Part shown: positions 27,282-35,958 of the stretch, piece after piece
Numbering within the stretch: the first letter of the stretch is position 1
How the letters are laid out: the number at the start of each line of letters is the position of its first letter
Assembly: GCA_011391595.1 (NCBI GenBank)
Contig: JAABQG010000002.1
Coordinates: forward strand, 29,150 to 93,149
DNA: 64,000 bases
From: Hydrogenophaga sp.
GTDB lineage: Bacteria > Pseudomonadota > Gammaproteobacteria > Burkholderiales > Burkholderiaceae_C
Reading direction: 5' to 3'
The notes under the pieces: model-generated
What the model was told of the DNA's origin: nothing
What the model saw: the letters and a program-made list of their open reading frames with translations, nothing else
The model's database searches: none
Position numbers and translations under genes: made by a program

Positions 27282-28766
27282 ATGGAGAACAAAGCTCTAC
27301 CCCTGGCGTTCGACGCTGTCTTCAATGCGCCGTTTCACGCACTGGCCGAATTGCCGAGGGAACTCTGGCAGTCGGCCACGGTCTGCAGCAGCGGCGCCAC
27401 GCCCGAGCGGCTGGCCGGGCTGGCGCACTGGCGCACTGCCCTGCTGGCCGGCATGCTTCCGGATGCCGCGAACGATCTCGGCGACCGGCAAGCCAGCAGC
27501 GCCCTGCGGCAGGTCATCGGGGACCTCACACTGACCGCGCTCACGCAGGGCAGTGCGCCATTGACGATGCAGGTCCTGCGCACCGCGCTGTGGCACCTTG
27601 ACACCTTGATCGACCGTCCGTCCGGCCAGCCCAGGGCGCAGGCGGTCGAGGCCATGGCGCAGGCCTTTCGGGACGAATGGACAGTGGAGCGCCATGGCTG
27701 GGAAGAAGTGCTGTCGCTGCTGCACACGCTGGGCGACCTTGCGAACCTGCGCTGGGACGAACTCAAGGGCCGCCTGAACAGCCGCGAATGGCACGAGGCG
27801 CAGCGCATCGGCGAACTGCTGCGGGCAATGCCCGGCATGGTTGCCTACATCGAGCAGGTCGGGCGTGCGAACCGGCGGGACGAGTTGCCGGCGTGCGCGC
27901 ACGAGACGCCGCGCAACGCCGCGCCGCGCCCCCTGGCCGTGCAGGCCATCGAGATCCGCCTGGCAGACCAGCCCGGCGCGGTGCGCGGCATCAAGCGCTC
28001 GGGCCAGATCGCCCGCATGCTGGCCAGTGAGGCACTGCAGCTGCACCACCCGGTGCTGCGGCGCCTGTGGCGCGCGCGCTTCGCCGAGTCGCAGCTGCTG
28101 AGCTATGAAGACGAAGCCGTGCTCACGCAATGGGTGGTCCGGCCTGACGCCGCGCGCAGCCTGCCGGCCGCAACCCAGCCCGAACACCGTGGACAAGGCC
28201 CGATGATCGTCTGCCTGGACACCTCGGGTTCGATGCGCGGCGCGCCGGAAAACGTGGCCAAGGCCTGCGTGTTGCAGGCCCTGCGCACGGCGCATGGCGC
28301 GAAGCGGGGCTGCCGGCTGCTGGCCTTTGGCGGGCCCGATGAACTGGTCGAGCGCGAGCTGGCCCCCACGCTGGAAGGGCTGGACGCGCTGCTGGCCGTC
28401 ATGGGCCAGAGCTTTGACGGCGGCACCGACGTGCAGACTCCGCTGGAGCGCGCGATCGCGCTGGTGCATGGCGAAGCCTGGGCGCTGGCCGACATCCTGA
28501 TCGTGAGCGATGGGGAATTCGGCGTCACACCCGCCACGCTGTCAGCGCTGCGCGCTTGCAAGGCGGCGCTGGGGCTGCGCGTGCACGGCATCCTGATCGG
28601 CGACCGTGAGACCATCGGCCTGCTGGAGGTCTGCGACACGCTGCACTGGGTGCGTGACTGGCGCCGCTACGCCAGCGACCGCCAGACCGCCTACAACGAT
28701 GGTTTTTCACCCGTGCAAAACCGCAGCCTGACGGCGCTGTATTTCCCCAACGCGATCCGGCGCTGA
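27282..28766 (+). CDS. VWA domain protein, ViaA-like partner of the MoxR ATPase
   Basis: A 494-residue cytoplasmic protein. The C-terminal von Willebrand factor A domain has a complete metal-binding MIDAS motif (VCLDTSGSMRGAPENVAK, then FDGGTDVQTPLE and ILIVSDGEFG). The first 300 residues are helical and ViaA-like. It is translated 15 bases after the MoxR ATPase gene. Ends LTALYFPNAIRR. The client complex is unknown; no respiratory operon is next to it. Confidence 0.87.
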   Translation: MENKALPLAFDAVFNAPFHALAELPRELWQSATVCSSGATPERLAGLAHWRTALLAGMLPDAANDLGDRQASSALRQVIGDLTLTALTQGSAPLTMQVLRTALWHLDTLIDRPSGQPRAQAVEAMAQAFRDEWTVERHGWEEVLSLLHTLGDLANLRWDELKGRLNSREWHEAQRIGELLRAMPGMVAYIEQVGRANRRDELPACAHETPRNAAPRPLAVQAIEIRLADQPGAVRGIKRSGQIARMLASEALQLHHPVLRRLWRARFAESQLLSYEDEAVLTQWVVRPDAARSLPAATQPEHRGQGPMIVCLDTSGSMRGAPENVAKACVLQALRTAHGAKRGCRLLAFGGPDELVERELAPTLEGLDALLAVMGQSFDGGTDVQTPLERAIALVHGEAWALADILIVSDGEFGVTPATLSALRACKAALGLRVHGILIGDRETIGLLEVCDTLHWVRDWRRYASDRQTAYNDGFSPVQNRSLTALYFPNAIRR

Positions 28767-28796
28767 CTTCCGGAACAACCCCACTGGAGTCGAAAG

Positions 28797-29231
28797 ATGG
28801 AACATCAATCCAAGCGCCGCAGCGTGATCGTGATCGCAACCCTGCTGGCTTGCGCGCCACGGGTCTTCGCGCAGCCCTTGGCGCCCAGGCCGGCGGGTTC
28901 CGCGGCGGCAGGGGCGACCAAGGCCGTCGATGCCAGCACCTTGAAGGGCAACTGGGTCCGGCCTGATGGCGGCTACAGGATCGCCATCAAGGGCGTGGGA
29001 CCCAACGGCGAACTGGAGGCGATCTATTTCAACCCGACGGCCTTGCCCTTCTCCAGGGCCCAGACGTCCGTGGACGGCACGACCTTGCGGGTCTTCCTTG
29101 AACTGCGCGCTGGCGGCTACGACGGCTCGACCTACGAGCTGGTCTATGACCCGGCGTCCGACCGGCTCGTGGGCACCTACTACCAGGCCGTGGCCAAGCA
29201 GAAATTCAGCGTCTACTTCGCGCGCAAGTAG
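28797..29231 (+). CDS. small secreted protein of unknown function
   Basis: A 144-residue protein with a signal peptide (IVIATLLACAPRVFAQP) and a compact mature domain starting LKGNWVRPDGGYRIAIKGVG and ending KQKFSVYFARK, rich in beta-type sequence (LEAIYFNPTALPFS, TYELVYDPASDRLVGTYY). It looks like a small lipocalin-like or DUF periplasmic barrel domain, but I do not recognise the family. Purine-rich sequence precedes the ATG. It follows the VWA gene by 30 bases and may be cotranscribed. Confidence 0.7.
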   Translation: MEHQSKRRSVIVIATLLACAPRVFAQPLAPRPAGSAAAGATKAVDASTLKGNWVRPDGGYRIAIKGVGPNGELEAIYFNPTALPFSRAQTSVDGTTLRVFLELRAGGYDGSTYELVYDPASDRLVGTYYQAVAKQKFSVYFARK

Positions 29232-29271
29232 CCCGTTCCCGGGGGCGCAGGTCCGGATCGCCCGGGCGATT

Positions 29272-30168
29272 TCAGCGAGGCCGCAGGCAGGACGACATCG
29301 CGTCGGCCAGGATGGCCAGGCGCGCGGCCCCCTTGCGTTCACGGCCTTTCACCGTTCGTCCGCGCAGGGGCGCGGTCAGCCAGGCCAACCCGGCGACCCA
29401 GGGCAGGGCGCGCACCAGGGTCTGGCGCACGCGCGGGTCAGGGTTCTCCGCCAGGCAGGTGTCCAGCAGTTGCGGCAGGAGCTGGCGGGACTCGGCCTCG
29501 TTGAACGGGGCGACCAGTGAAACCGAGTTGAGGAAAAGGACGATGTCCAGCGCCTGGGCGACCGGCAAGGGCACGAGGTCGCCAAAGGTTTCCTCGAAGT
29601 CGATGCGCCAGGTGTGGCCGCCCTTGCGGGTCAGGTTCTTGATCTGGGCCGCGCCATGCCACTGGCCGGCCCGGTGAAACAGGCCGAGTTCGCGGGCCTC
29701 TGCCTGAAGCTCGCGGCGGCAGGTGTCGAGCGGCCAGCGCCCGATCTGGTCGCCGAGCGTGGCGCCGCAGTGCGCCATCACCAGGTAGCCGGGCCCGCAA
29801 TGGATCAGCTTGGGCACACGCACGCCGGCATGGGCCAGCGCGGTCAGCCGCTGCGCTTCGAAGTCGACACTGGACGCCGCCTCGGACAGCCGCAGCGTCG
29901 CCATCGGCAAAGCCTGTCCGGTGATCGACTTCACCAGCCATCGCACGAAAAATGACTGCAGGCGCGAACGGGGGCGAACGGCCACGCGCTTGAGCACAAG
30001 CGGCTGCCCCGCGTGCTCGATGATCACGACGCGGTCCGTGCTGGCGGCCAGCGCGGCTTGCACGGCTTCGGCGAGCGGGTGGTCGGTGGGGGCGGGGTGA
30101 TCGGGGTGGTGGGTCAAGGAAATGGGTCGCAAGGATGGCGGTCGAGCCCCCGGTGCCGGGCGGGTCAT
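29272..30168 (-). CDS. kinase-fold protein (BUD32/WaaP-like), possibly inactive
   Basis: A 298-residue protein with a small protein-kinase-like fold. VVIIEHAGQPLVLKR supplies the ATP-binding lysine region; HRAGQWHGAAQIKNLTR matches the catalytic loop HGDxxxxN with the Asp replaced by Ala; WRIDFEETFG matches the metal-binding D-F-E. Relatives are labelled BUD32/KEOPS-like or lipopolysaccharide-kinase-like proteins. Divergent from two lipid-linked-sugar glycosyltransferase genes, which would fit a role in cell-envelope glycan or lipid A decoration. Replacement of the catalytic Asp makes kinase activity doubtful. Confidence 0.65.
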   Translation of the reverse strand: MTRPAPGARPPSLRPISLTHHPDHPAPTDHPLAEAVQAALAASTDRVVIIEHAGQPLVLKRVAVRPRSRLQSFFVRWLVKSITGQALPMATLRLSEAASSVDFEAQRLTALAHAGVRVPKLIHCGPGYLVMAHCGATLGDQIGRWPLDTCRRELQAEARELGLFHRAGQWHGAAQIKNLTRKGGHTWRIDFEETFGDLVPLPVAQALDIVLFLNSVSLVAPFNEAESRQLLPQLLDTCLAENPDPRVRQTLVRALPWVAGLAWLTAPLRGRTVKGRERKGAARLAILADAMSSCLRPR

Positions 30169-30314
30169 CGATTATCCACGGCCCCGCGGGCGCGTCGGGG
30201 CGGCCCTGACCTCCATCGTTTACCATCAGATGGGCCGCGCCGGGCATTCCACAGGCCGGTACCGCCCCCGCCACGCCGACGCATCACGCCTCCCGTCTTC
30301 CGCCGATCCGAACC

Positions 30315-31841
30315 ATGCCCCCTGTGGAAAGCCGCTGGCAATCACTCCCCGACCGGGCCCATTCGATCGCCCTCCTGATTGCCGGCTTCACCGTGCTGCG
30401 CCTGCTGCTGGCCGCCACCGCGCCTTTGCTGCCGCAGGAGGCCTACTACTGGAGCTGGAGCCGGCACCTGGACTGGTCGTATTTCGACCACCCGCCGCTG
30501 GCCACCTACAGCATGGCGCTGACCACGGCGCTTTTTGGCCAGACGGCCTTCGGCATCAAGTCCGCCGCGGTGCTGTGGTCGCTGGGATGGAACCTGCTCT
30601 GGGTGCGTCTGATCCTGGACATGTATGGCGACCGCCGGCTCGCGTTCTGGAGCGTCGCCGCGCTGAACCTCACCTTCGTGTACGAGGCCTTCGGGCTGGC
30701 GCCGACGCCCGACAGCCCGCTGATCTTCGCCTGGACCGGCGCCATCTGGGCGGTCTGGCGCCTGAGCCAGAGCGGCGACGGACGCTGGTGGTTCGCCGCC
30801 GGCGGCTTCATCGGTCTCGCCATGCTGGGCAAGTATTCCGGCGTGCTGCTGGGGCCGGTGGTGCTGCTGTACCTGCTGACGTCGCCGCGCCAGCGCCACT
30901 GGTTCCACAAGCCGCAGCCCTACCTGGCGGTTGGCGTGGCGGTCGCAGTGTTCGCGCCGGTCCTGATCTGGAATGCCCAGCACGAATGGGTGTCCCTGGC
31001 CTTCCAGAGCAGCCGGCGGGTCGGCGAGATGGGCGGCTTCAAGCCGCGCTACTTCCTGATGCTGGTCGCCACCCAGTTCCTGTTGCTCACGCCTTACCTG
31101 TTCGTGGTCGCCATGGGCGCGCTGCTGCGCGGCGCGCGCGGCGGACTCGGCGCGGCAGTGGACGACCGCACCCGGCTGCTGCTGCTGAGCGGCGCGGTGC
31201 CGATCCTGGTGTTCACCTTCGTCAGCTTTCGCTCGATTGCCAAGATCAACTGGCTGGCGCCGGCCTACTGGTCGCTGATGATCCTGGGTGTGCAGGTCCT
31301 GCTGGCGCGAGAGGGTGGCCTGCGCCGCCTGCTGCGCGGCCTGGCGTCCTCGGCGGCCCTGCTGCTGGCGGCGGGCCTGGTGTTCTGGATACCGAACCTG
31401 CCGGTGCCTGGCGACCTGAACAGCTGGAGTGGCTGGGCCGAGGCGTCAGCGCGGGTCGCGAAGGCCGAAGCCGCGGTGCGCGCCGAGGGCAAGGAGACCT
31501 TTGTCTTTTCCCCGAATTACAAGATCAGCTCGCTGATCCGCTTCTACCTGCCCGGCCAGCCTCACACCTATGCCCACGACATCTACGGTGACAAGGCGCT
31601 GCAGTTCGACTACTTCCCGCTCGATCGCGACCTGCGCGGCGCCACCGGTATCCTGGTGGTGTCGGACCAGGACGCGGGCGACCTGGACCTGGCCCGGCTC
31701 AAGCCTTGGTTCGATTCGGTGGAGCGCATCGACACGGTGGAGGCGCGCGCCTTCGGCAAGGTCACCCGGCGTGTGGACATCTACCGCGCCACCAGCTACC
31801 GGGGCCATCCGCGGTGGCCGGCATCGCGCACGATGCCGTGA
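30315..31841 (+). CDS. ArnT/PMT-like glycosyltransferase family 39/83 membrane protein
   Basis: A 508-residue polytopic membrane glycosyltransferase with about eleven hydrophobic segments. The N-terminal motif EAYYWSWSRHLDWSYFDHPP carries the acidic catalytic loop typical of PMT_2/ArnT enzymes, which use undecaprenyl-phosphate sugars. A soluble C-terminal domain starts around residue 380 (LPVPGDLNSWSGWAEASARV). The GT2-GtrA enzyme gene 86 bases downstream would make the lipid-linked sugar donor. Acceptor (lipid A, O-antigen or protein) unknown. Confidence 0.85.
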   Translation: MPPVESRWQSLPDRAHSIALLIAGFTVLRLLLAATAPLLPQEAYYWSWSRHLDWSYFDHPPLATYSMALTTALFGQTAFGIKSAAVLWSLGWNLLWVRLILDMYGDRRLAFWSVAALNLTFVYEAFGLAPTPDSPLIFAWTGAIWAVWRLSQSGDGRWWFAAGGFIGLAMLGKYSGVLLGPVVLLYLLTSPRQRHWFHKPQPYLAVGVAVAVFAPVLIWNAQHEWVSLAFQSSRRVGEMGGFKPRYFLMLVATQFLLLTPYLFVVAMGALLRGARGGLGAAVDDRTRLLLLSGAVPILVFTFVSFRSIAKINWLAPAYWSLMILGVQVLLAREGGLRRLLRGLASSAALLLAAGLVFWIPNLPVPGDLNSWSGWAEASARVAKAEAAVRAEGKETFVFSPNYKISSLIRFYLPGQPHTYAHDIYGDKALQFDYFPLDRDLRGATGILVVSDQDAGDLDLARLKPWFDSVERIDTVEARAFGKVTRRVDIYRATSYRGHPRWPASRTMP

Positions 31842-31927
31842 GCGGGACACTTGCGGTGAAAATACATACTTTGGGCCCTTGCCCGGAATGAAACAATCGC
31901 AGGGCTGCCCTGCAAAAAAGGTAGGAC

Positions 31928-33025
31928 ATGCCACAGCTTTCCGTCATCGTGCCGACGTTCAACGAGATCGGCAACGTCGTCGAACTGCGGGACCGGGTCG
32001 CCAAGGCCCTCGACGGGATCGACTGGGAGATGATCTACGTCGATGACAACTCGCCCGACGGCACGGCGCAGGCGGTGCGTGACATGGCCCAGCAGGACCG
32101 GCGCGTGCGCTGCATCCAGCGCATCGGCCGGCGGGGGCTGTCCACCGCCTGCATCGAGGGCATGCTGGCCTCGTCGGCGCCCGTGGTGGCGGTGATCGAC
32201 GCCGACCTGCAGCACGACGAGCGCCTGCTGCCAAAGATGCTCGAACTGATCCAGGGCGGCGAACTTGATGTCGTCGTCGGCAGCCGCTATGTGGAGAGCG
32301 GTGGCATCGGCACCTGGGACGAATCGCGCGCCGCGTTCAGCCGCTGGGCCACCCGGCTCAGCCGGGTGGTGCTCAAGGCCGACCTCCAGGACCCGATGAG
32401 CGGCTTCTTCATGATCCGCCGCGACGCGGCCGTGGACTGCATCAAGGCCGGCGTCTCGGGGGTCGGCTTCAAGATCCTGCTGGACCTGTTCGCCACCTCG
32501 CCAACCCCGCTGCGCTACCGCGAACTGCCCTACGAGTTCCGCAACCGTGTCGCGGGCGAAAGCAAGCTCGACACGAACGTGGCCTGGGAATACTTCATCA
32601 TGCTGCTGGACAAATTCATGGGCGGCGTGGTGCCGATCCGCTTCATCGCGTTCTCGCTGGTGGGCGGGTTCGGCCTGATCGTGCACCTGATCGTCCTGTG
32701 GGCGATGTTCAAGGGCGCGGGCACCACGTTCCTGTGGGCGCAGACGGGCGCGACGATGGTGGCCATGACCAGCAATTACGTGATGAACAACGTGCTGACC
32801 TACCGTGACATGCGCTTGCATGGCTGGAGCTTCGTGCGCGGCTGGTTTTCATTCGTGCTGGCCTGCAGCGTGGGCGCGCTGGCCAATGTCGGCATTGCCG
32901 ACTACCTGTTTCACAAGGAAGGCAGCTTCTGGGTGTCGTCGGCCATTGCGGGGGTGCTGGTTGGCGCGGTCTGGAACTATGCCGTGACGGCGGTCTACAC
33001 CTGGAAGAAGCCCAAGGCGGGCTGA
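31928..33025 (+). CDS. polyprenol-phosphate glycosyltransferase (GT2) fused to GtrA domain
   Basis: A 365-residue protein. The N-terminal GT2 domain of the dolichyl-phosphate mannose synthase type has LSVIVPTFNEIGNVVELRDR, VDDNSPDGTAQAV, VIDADLQHDERLLPKML and DPMSGFFMIRRD. The C-terminal GtrA-type membrane domain with four helices starts near residue 240 (RFIAFSLVGGFGLIVHLIV, ending VYTWKKPKAG). It makes a sugar-phospho-polyprenol and may help flip it; the product would feed the ArnT-like enzyme upstream. Convergent with the small secreted-protein gene six bases downstream. Confidence 0.9.
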   Translation: MPQLSVIVPTFNEIGNVVELRDRVAKALDGIDWEMIYVDDNSPDGTAQAVRDMAQQDRRVRCIQRIGRRGLSTACIEGMLASSAPVVAVIDADLQHDERLLPKMLELIQGGELDVVVGSRYVESGGIGTWDESRAAFSRWATRLSRVVLKADLQDPMSGFFMIRRDAAVDCIKAGVSGVGFKILLDLFATSPTPLRYRELPYEFRNRVAGESKLDTNVAWEYFIMLLDKFMGGVVPIRFIAFSLVGGFGLIVHLIVLWAMFKGAGTTFLWAQTGATMVAMTSNYVMNNVLTYRDMRLHGWSFVRGWFSFVLACSVGALANVGIADYLFHKEGSFWVSSAIAGVLVGAVWNYAVTAVYTWKKPKAG

Positions 33026-33031
33026 GCTGAA

Positions 33032-33484
33032 TTATTGCCAGCCTGGCAGCTTGCGCAGCACGAAGCTGCGCTCCTTCCTGTCGGCAGTGGCCGTCCAAAC
33101 GCCGCTGATTTCCTTGCCGCAGGCGTCGGCGACGACGGCACCCGCCCAGGTGGCGGAGATGGACCGCCCGTCGGTGGATTCCTCCAGCGTGAACTCGCCT
33201 TTGTCCACGTCGCCCGCCACCTGTGCTTCGATCGTGCCCCGGCGGATGCTGCCGCGCAGACTGTCCGGGTGATCGGGGTTGCGCCCCAGCGTCAACGTGC
33301 CGGGTGCGTCCACCCCCTCCCAGCGCGCCTGCCAGGCGCCATACAGGTGCAGCGCGGTGACTTCCGTGGCCCGAGGGCAGGCAGCAGGACTGTTTTGAGG
33401 ACTATTTTGGGCATTGGCCAGCGTCAAATGGACGCTGGTAGCTATCAATAGAGTAGCCAAAAGGAGCGTTTTGAAAGGTTTCAT
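33032..33484 (-). CDS. small secreted protein of unknown function; signal peptide encoded by a dispersed repeat
   Basis: A 150-residue protein. MKPFKTLLLATLLIATSVHL opens a signal peptide that ends near ANAQ. The mature part (CPRATEVTALHLYGAWQARW, TLTLGRNPDHPDSLRGSIRR, GKEISGVWTATADRKERSF) looks like a small beta-barrel with one cysteine pair. I do not recognise a family. Strikingly, the hydrophobic core of the signal peptide is encoded by dispersed-repeat copy 5 (33417..33457). It lies 8 bases downstream of rep on the same strand. Confidence 0.7.
   Translation of the reverse strand: MKPFKTLLLATLLIATSVHLTLANAQNSPQNSPAACPRATEVTALHLYGAWQARWEGVDAPGTLTLGRNPDHPDSLRGSIRRGTIEAQVAGDVDKGEFTLEESTDGRSISATWAGAVVADACGKEISGVWTATADRKERSFVLRKLPGWQ
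33417..33457 (+). repeat. dispersed GCTAT-N8-TAGC repeat, copy 5 (in a signal-peptide coding region)
   Basis: GGCCAGCGTCAAATGGACGC, TGGTA and core GCTATCAATAGAGTAGC. Read on the minus strand it encodes ATLLIATSVHLTLA of the 33032..33484 protein. Confidence 0.75.
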
Positions 33485-33492
33485 GCGCGCTT

Positions 33493-35673
33493 TCAGGCGG
33501 TTGGGGCCAAGGGGGCGGCGGCGTCTGCCGTGGCCTGGGCCTTTTTTGCAAACTCGGCGCGCAGGGCCCGCAGCTTCTCGCGCGGGTCTTCACGCGTGGT
33601 GGCCTGGTCCAGCGCCATCTCGGCAATGAAGCGGCTGGGCAGCGCGGCCACCGTTTCGCGGCCCTTCTTGCGGCGCTTGGTCCAGCTCACGGCCAGGGTG
33701 CGCTGCGCGCGGGTGATGCCCACGTACATCAGGCGGCGCTCCTCCTGCAGGCGCTGCACGATGCCCTCGCTCATCGGCCCGCCGGCCTTGCCCGAGGCGT
33801 CCTCGTCCTCGCCGAGCTTGAACGGCAGCAGGCCCTCGTTCACGCCGACCAGCATCACGTGCGGCCACTCCAGCCCTTTGGACGCGTGCAGCGTGGACAG
33901 CGTCAGCACGTCGGGGTCCTGCTCGCGTTCGTTCAGGGTGGACAGCAGCGAGATGGTCTGGGCCACTTCCAGCAGGCTCTTCTTTTCGCTGGAAGTCGTG
34001 ACGCCAGCCGCGTCGTCGATTTCCCCTCCGCAGCGTCCGCCCATCCACTCGCAGAACTCGATCACGTTGGTCCAGCGCGCAGCAGCCACCTTCTCGTTCT
34101 CTTCACCCTCGTAGAGGTGTTTTTCGTAGCCGATGTCTTTCAGCCAGTCGGTCAGGAAGGCGCGCGCCGCCTCCGCGCCGTGGGTATGGCGGGCGCGGTA
34201 CTCCTGGTCGTTCACGAAGCGGCCGAACTCGTGCAGGCTGCCCGTGGCGCGCGCCGGCAAGGCAGCGGGCAGGCTGTGTGAGAACAGCGCGGCGAACAGG
34301 CTCAGCCTGTACTTGCCGGCGAACTCGCCCAGGCTTTGCAGCGTCTGGTGGCCGATGCCGCGCTTCGGGCTGGTGATGGCGCGCAGGAAGGCCGGGTCGT
34401 CCGAGTTGTTGACCCACAGGCGAAACCAGGCGCACAGGTCCTTGATCTCGGCGCGGTCGAAGAAGCTCTGGCCGCCCGACACCTTGTACGGAATCTGCGC
34501 GCGGCGCAGCGCCTTCTCGAAGGGCTTGGCCATGTGGTTGGCGCGGTACAGCACGGCAAAGTTGCGCCATGGCACCGCTGCCCCCACGCTGGCCACTTCG
34601 TGTGCTGCGCTGCCCCCCGAGGGGGCCGTGCCTTGCTTGGGGCGGCCCGGCGCTGCGGCAGCCGTGCCACCCGCAGCGCGGAGCGACAGGATGCGGGCCA
34701 CGGTGCGCTCGGCCTCGTGCTCCTCGTTGTCGGCGTCCACCACACGCACCGGCTCGCCTTCGCCCAGCTCGCTGAACAGCGTCTTGGGGTAGAGCTTGGG
34801 ATTCGGGCCGATCACGTTGTTGGCCGCGCGCAGGATGGCGCTGGTGGAGCGGTAGTTCTGCTCCAGCTTCACCACCTTGAGCTGCGGAAAATCCTGCGGC
34901 AGGCGTTTCAGGTTGTCCAGCGTGGCGCCGCGCCAGCCGTAGATCGACTGGTCGTCGTCGCCCACGGCAGTGAAACGCCCGCGTTCGCCCACCAGGTGCT
35001 TGAGCACCTCGTACTGGGTGGCGTTGGTGTCCTGGTACTCGTCCACCAGCACATGGCCCAGCGCCGCCTGCCACTTGGCGCGCACGTCCGGGTACTCTGC
35101 CAGCAGCTTGAGCGGCAGGCCGATCAGGTCGTCGAAATCCACGCTCTGGTAGGCGCTCAGCCGCTCCTCGTAGCGCGCCATGATCGTCGCGGTGACGCGC
35201 TCGCTGTCGTCCTTCGCCTGGGCCAGGGCCTGCGCGGCGTTCAGCCCGGTGTTCTTCCACAGGCTGATGGCCCACTGCCACTGGCGTGCCGTGGCGGCGT
35301 CGACCGTGCCGCCGCAGTCCTTCAGGATGCTGGTCACGTCGTCCGCGTCCAGGATGCTGAACTGGGGTTTGAGGCCCAGCACCGCGCCGTCCTGGCGCAT
35401 CATGCGCACGCCCAGGGCGTGGAAGGTGCAGATCAATACCTCTTTGGCACCCCGGCCGATCAGTCCCTTGGCGCGCTCGCGCATCTCGGCAGCGGCCTTG
35501 TTGGTGAAGGTGATGGCCGCAATGCGCTTCGGCTCCATGCCGGCCTGGATCAGCCGGGCGATCTTGTGCGTGATCACCCGCGTCTTGCCGGAGCCGGCGC
35601 CCGCCAGCACCAGGCAGGGGCCGTGCATGAAGTTCACGGCTTCCTGCTGGGCGAGATTGAGACCGGACGACAT
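33493..35673 (-). CDS. rep: ATP-dependent DNA helicase Rep (UvrD/Rep superfamily 1A)
   Basis: A 726-residue 3'-5' DNA helicase. Q-motif/Walker A: LNLAQQEAVNFMHG and LAGAGSGKTRVITHKIA. Motif II is DEYQDTNATQYEVLKHL; motif III is AVGDDDQSIYGWRGA; motif IV is LEQNYRSTSAILRAANNVI; the Rep-typical SFFDRAEIKDLCAWFRLWVN and TLSTLHASKGLEWPHVMLVG follow. The start MSSGLNLAQQEA is chosen because homology begins there. An unusual insert of about 40 residues (AAGGTAAAAPGRPKQGTAPS onward) before the WRNFAVLYRANHMAKPFEK segment is encoded by a GC-rich repeat-like element (34575..34690). The basic alanine-rich tail is normal for the group. Confidence 0.92.
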   Translation of the reverse strand: MSSGLNLAQQEAVNFMHGPCLVLAGAGSGKTRVITHKIARLIQAGMEPKRIAAITFTNKAAAEMRERAKGLIGRGAKEVLICTFHALGVRMMRQDGAVLGLKPQFSILDADDVTSILKDCGGTVDAATARQWQWAISLWKNTGLNAAQALAQAKDDSERVTATIMARYEERLSAYQSVDFDDLIGLPLKLLAEYPDVRAKWQAALGHVLVDEYQDTNATQYEVLKHLVGERGRFTAVGDDDQSIYGWRGATLDNLKRLPQDFPQLKVVKLEQNYRSTSAILRAANNVIGPNPKLYPKTLFSELGEGEPVRVVDADNEEHEAERTVARILSLRAAGGTAAAAPGRPKQGTAPSGGSAAHEVASVGAAVPWRNFAVLYRANHMAKPFEKALRRAQIPYKVSGGQSFFDRAEIKDLCAWFRLWVNNSDDPAFLRAITSPKRGIGHQTLQSLGEFAGKYRLSLFAALFSHSLPAALPARATGSLHEFGRFVNDQEYRARHTHGAEAARAFLTDWLKDIGYEKHLYEGEENEKVAAARWTNVIEFCEWMGGRCGGEIDDAAGVTTSSEKKSLLEVAQTISLLSTLNEREQDPDVLTLSTLHASKGLEWPHVMLVGVNEGLLPFKLGEDEDASGKAGGPMSEGIVQRLQEERRLMYVGITRAQRTLAVSWTKRRKKGRETVAALPSRFIAEMALDQATTREDPREKLRALRAEFAKKAQATADAAAPLAPTA
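34575..34690. repeat. GC-rich hairpin element inserted in frame in rep
   Basis: This segment contains CTGCGCTGCCCCCCGAGGGG with a CCCCC/GGGGG inverted repeat and TTGCTTGGGGCGGCCCGGCG. It encodes a low-complexity Ala/Gly/Pro insert absent from ordinary Rep proteins. I recall similar elements scattered in Comamonadaceae genomes, but only this copy is in the window. Confidence 0.55.
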
Positions 35674-35809
35674 GCGGGAGGAGGGCGAAACGAGGCGCGA
35701 GGACGGGTTTGGGCAGAGCGGCGAATCATACCGGGGCAGGGGGCCGTGGCCCGGGCCCTGCCGATGCGCGCGGGCCGGCCAGAAAAGCGCGCAGCTTGCG
35801 CCAGAAATG

Positions 35810-35822
35810 TAACCGGCGGTTA
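35810..35822. promoter_or_regulatory. inverted repeat in the rep / DUF2202 divergent region
   Basis: TAACCGGCGGTTA is a perfect 13-base palindrome with a central G, about 137 bases from each flanking gene start. A candidate operator; no regulator can be named. The rest of 35674..35958 shows no gene. Confidence 0.35.
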
Positions 35823-35958
35823 ACAGGCGTCTTTGCTCATCACATTTGCTCACATCTATGGCTTTTTCAATTGAGATGCCTCAGCGGCGCCCGGGCGTGG
35901 CATCCCTAACCTTCAGGGCACGAGCGGTACCCCCGTACCGCATGGAAAGGAAAGAGTC

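Noticed and set aside
30173..30181. TTATCCACG as a DnaA box
   Set aside because: One mismatch to the consensus and isolated in a divergent promoter region; expected by chance in 64 kb.
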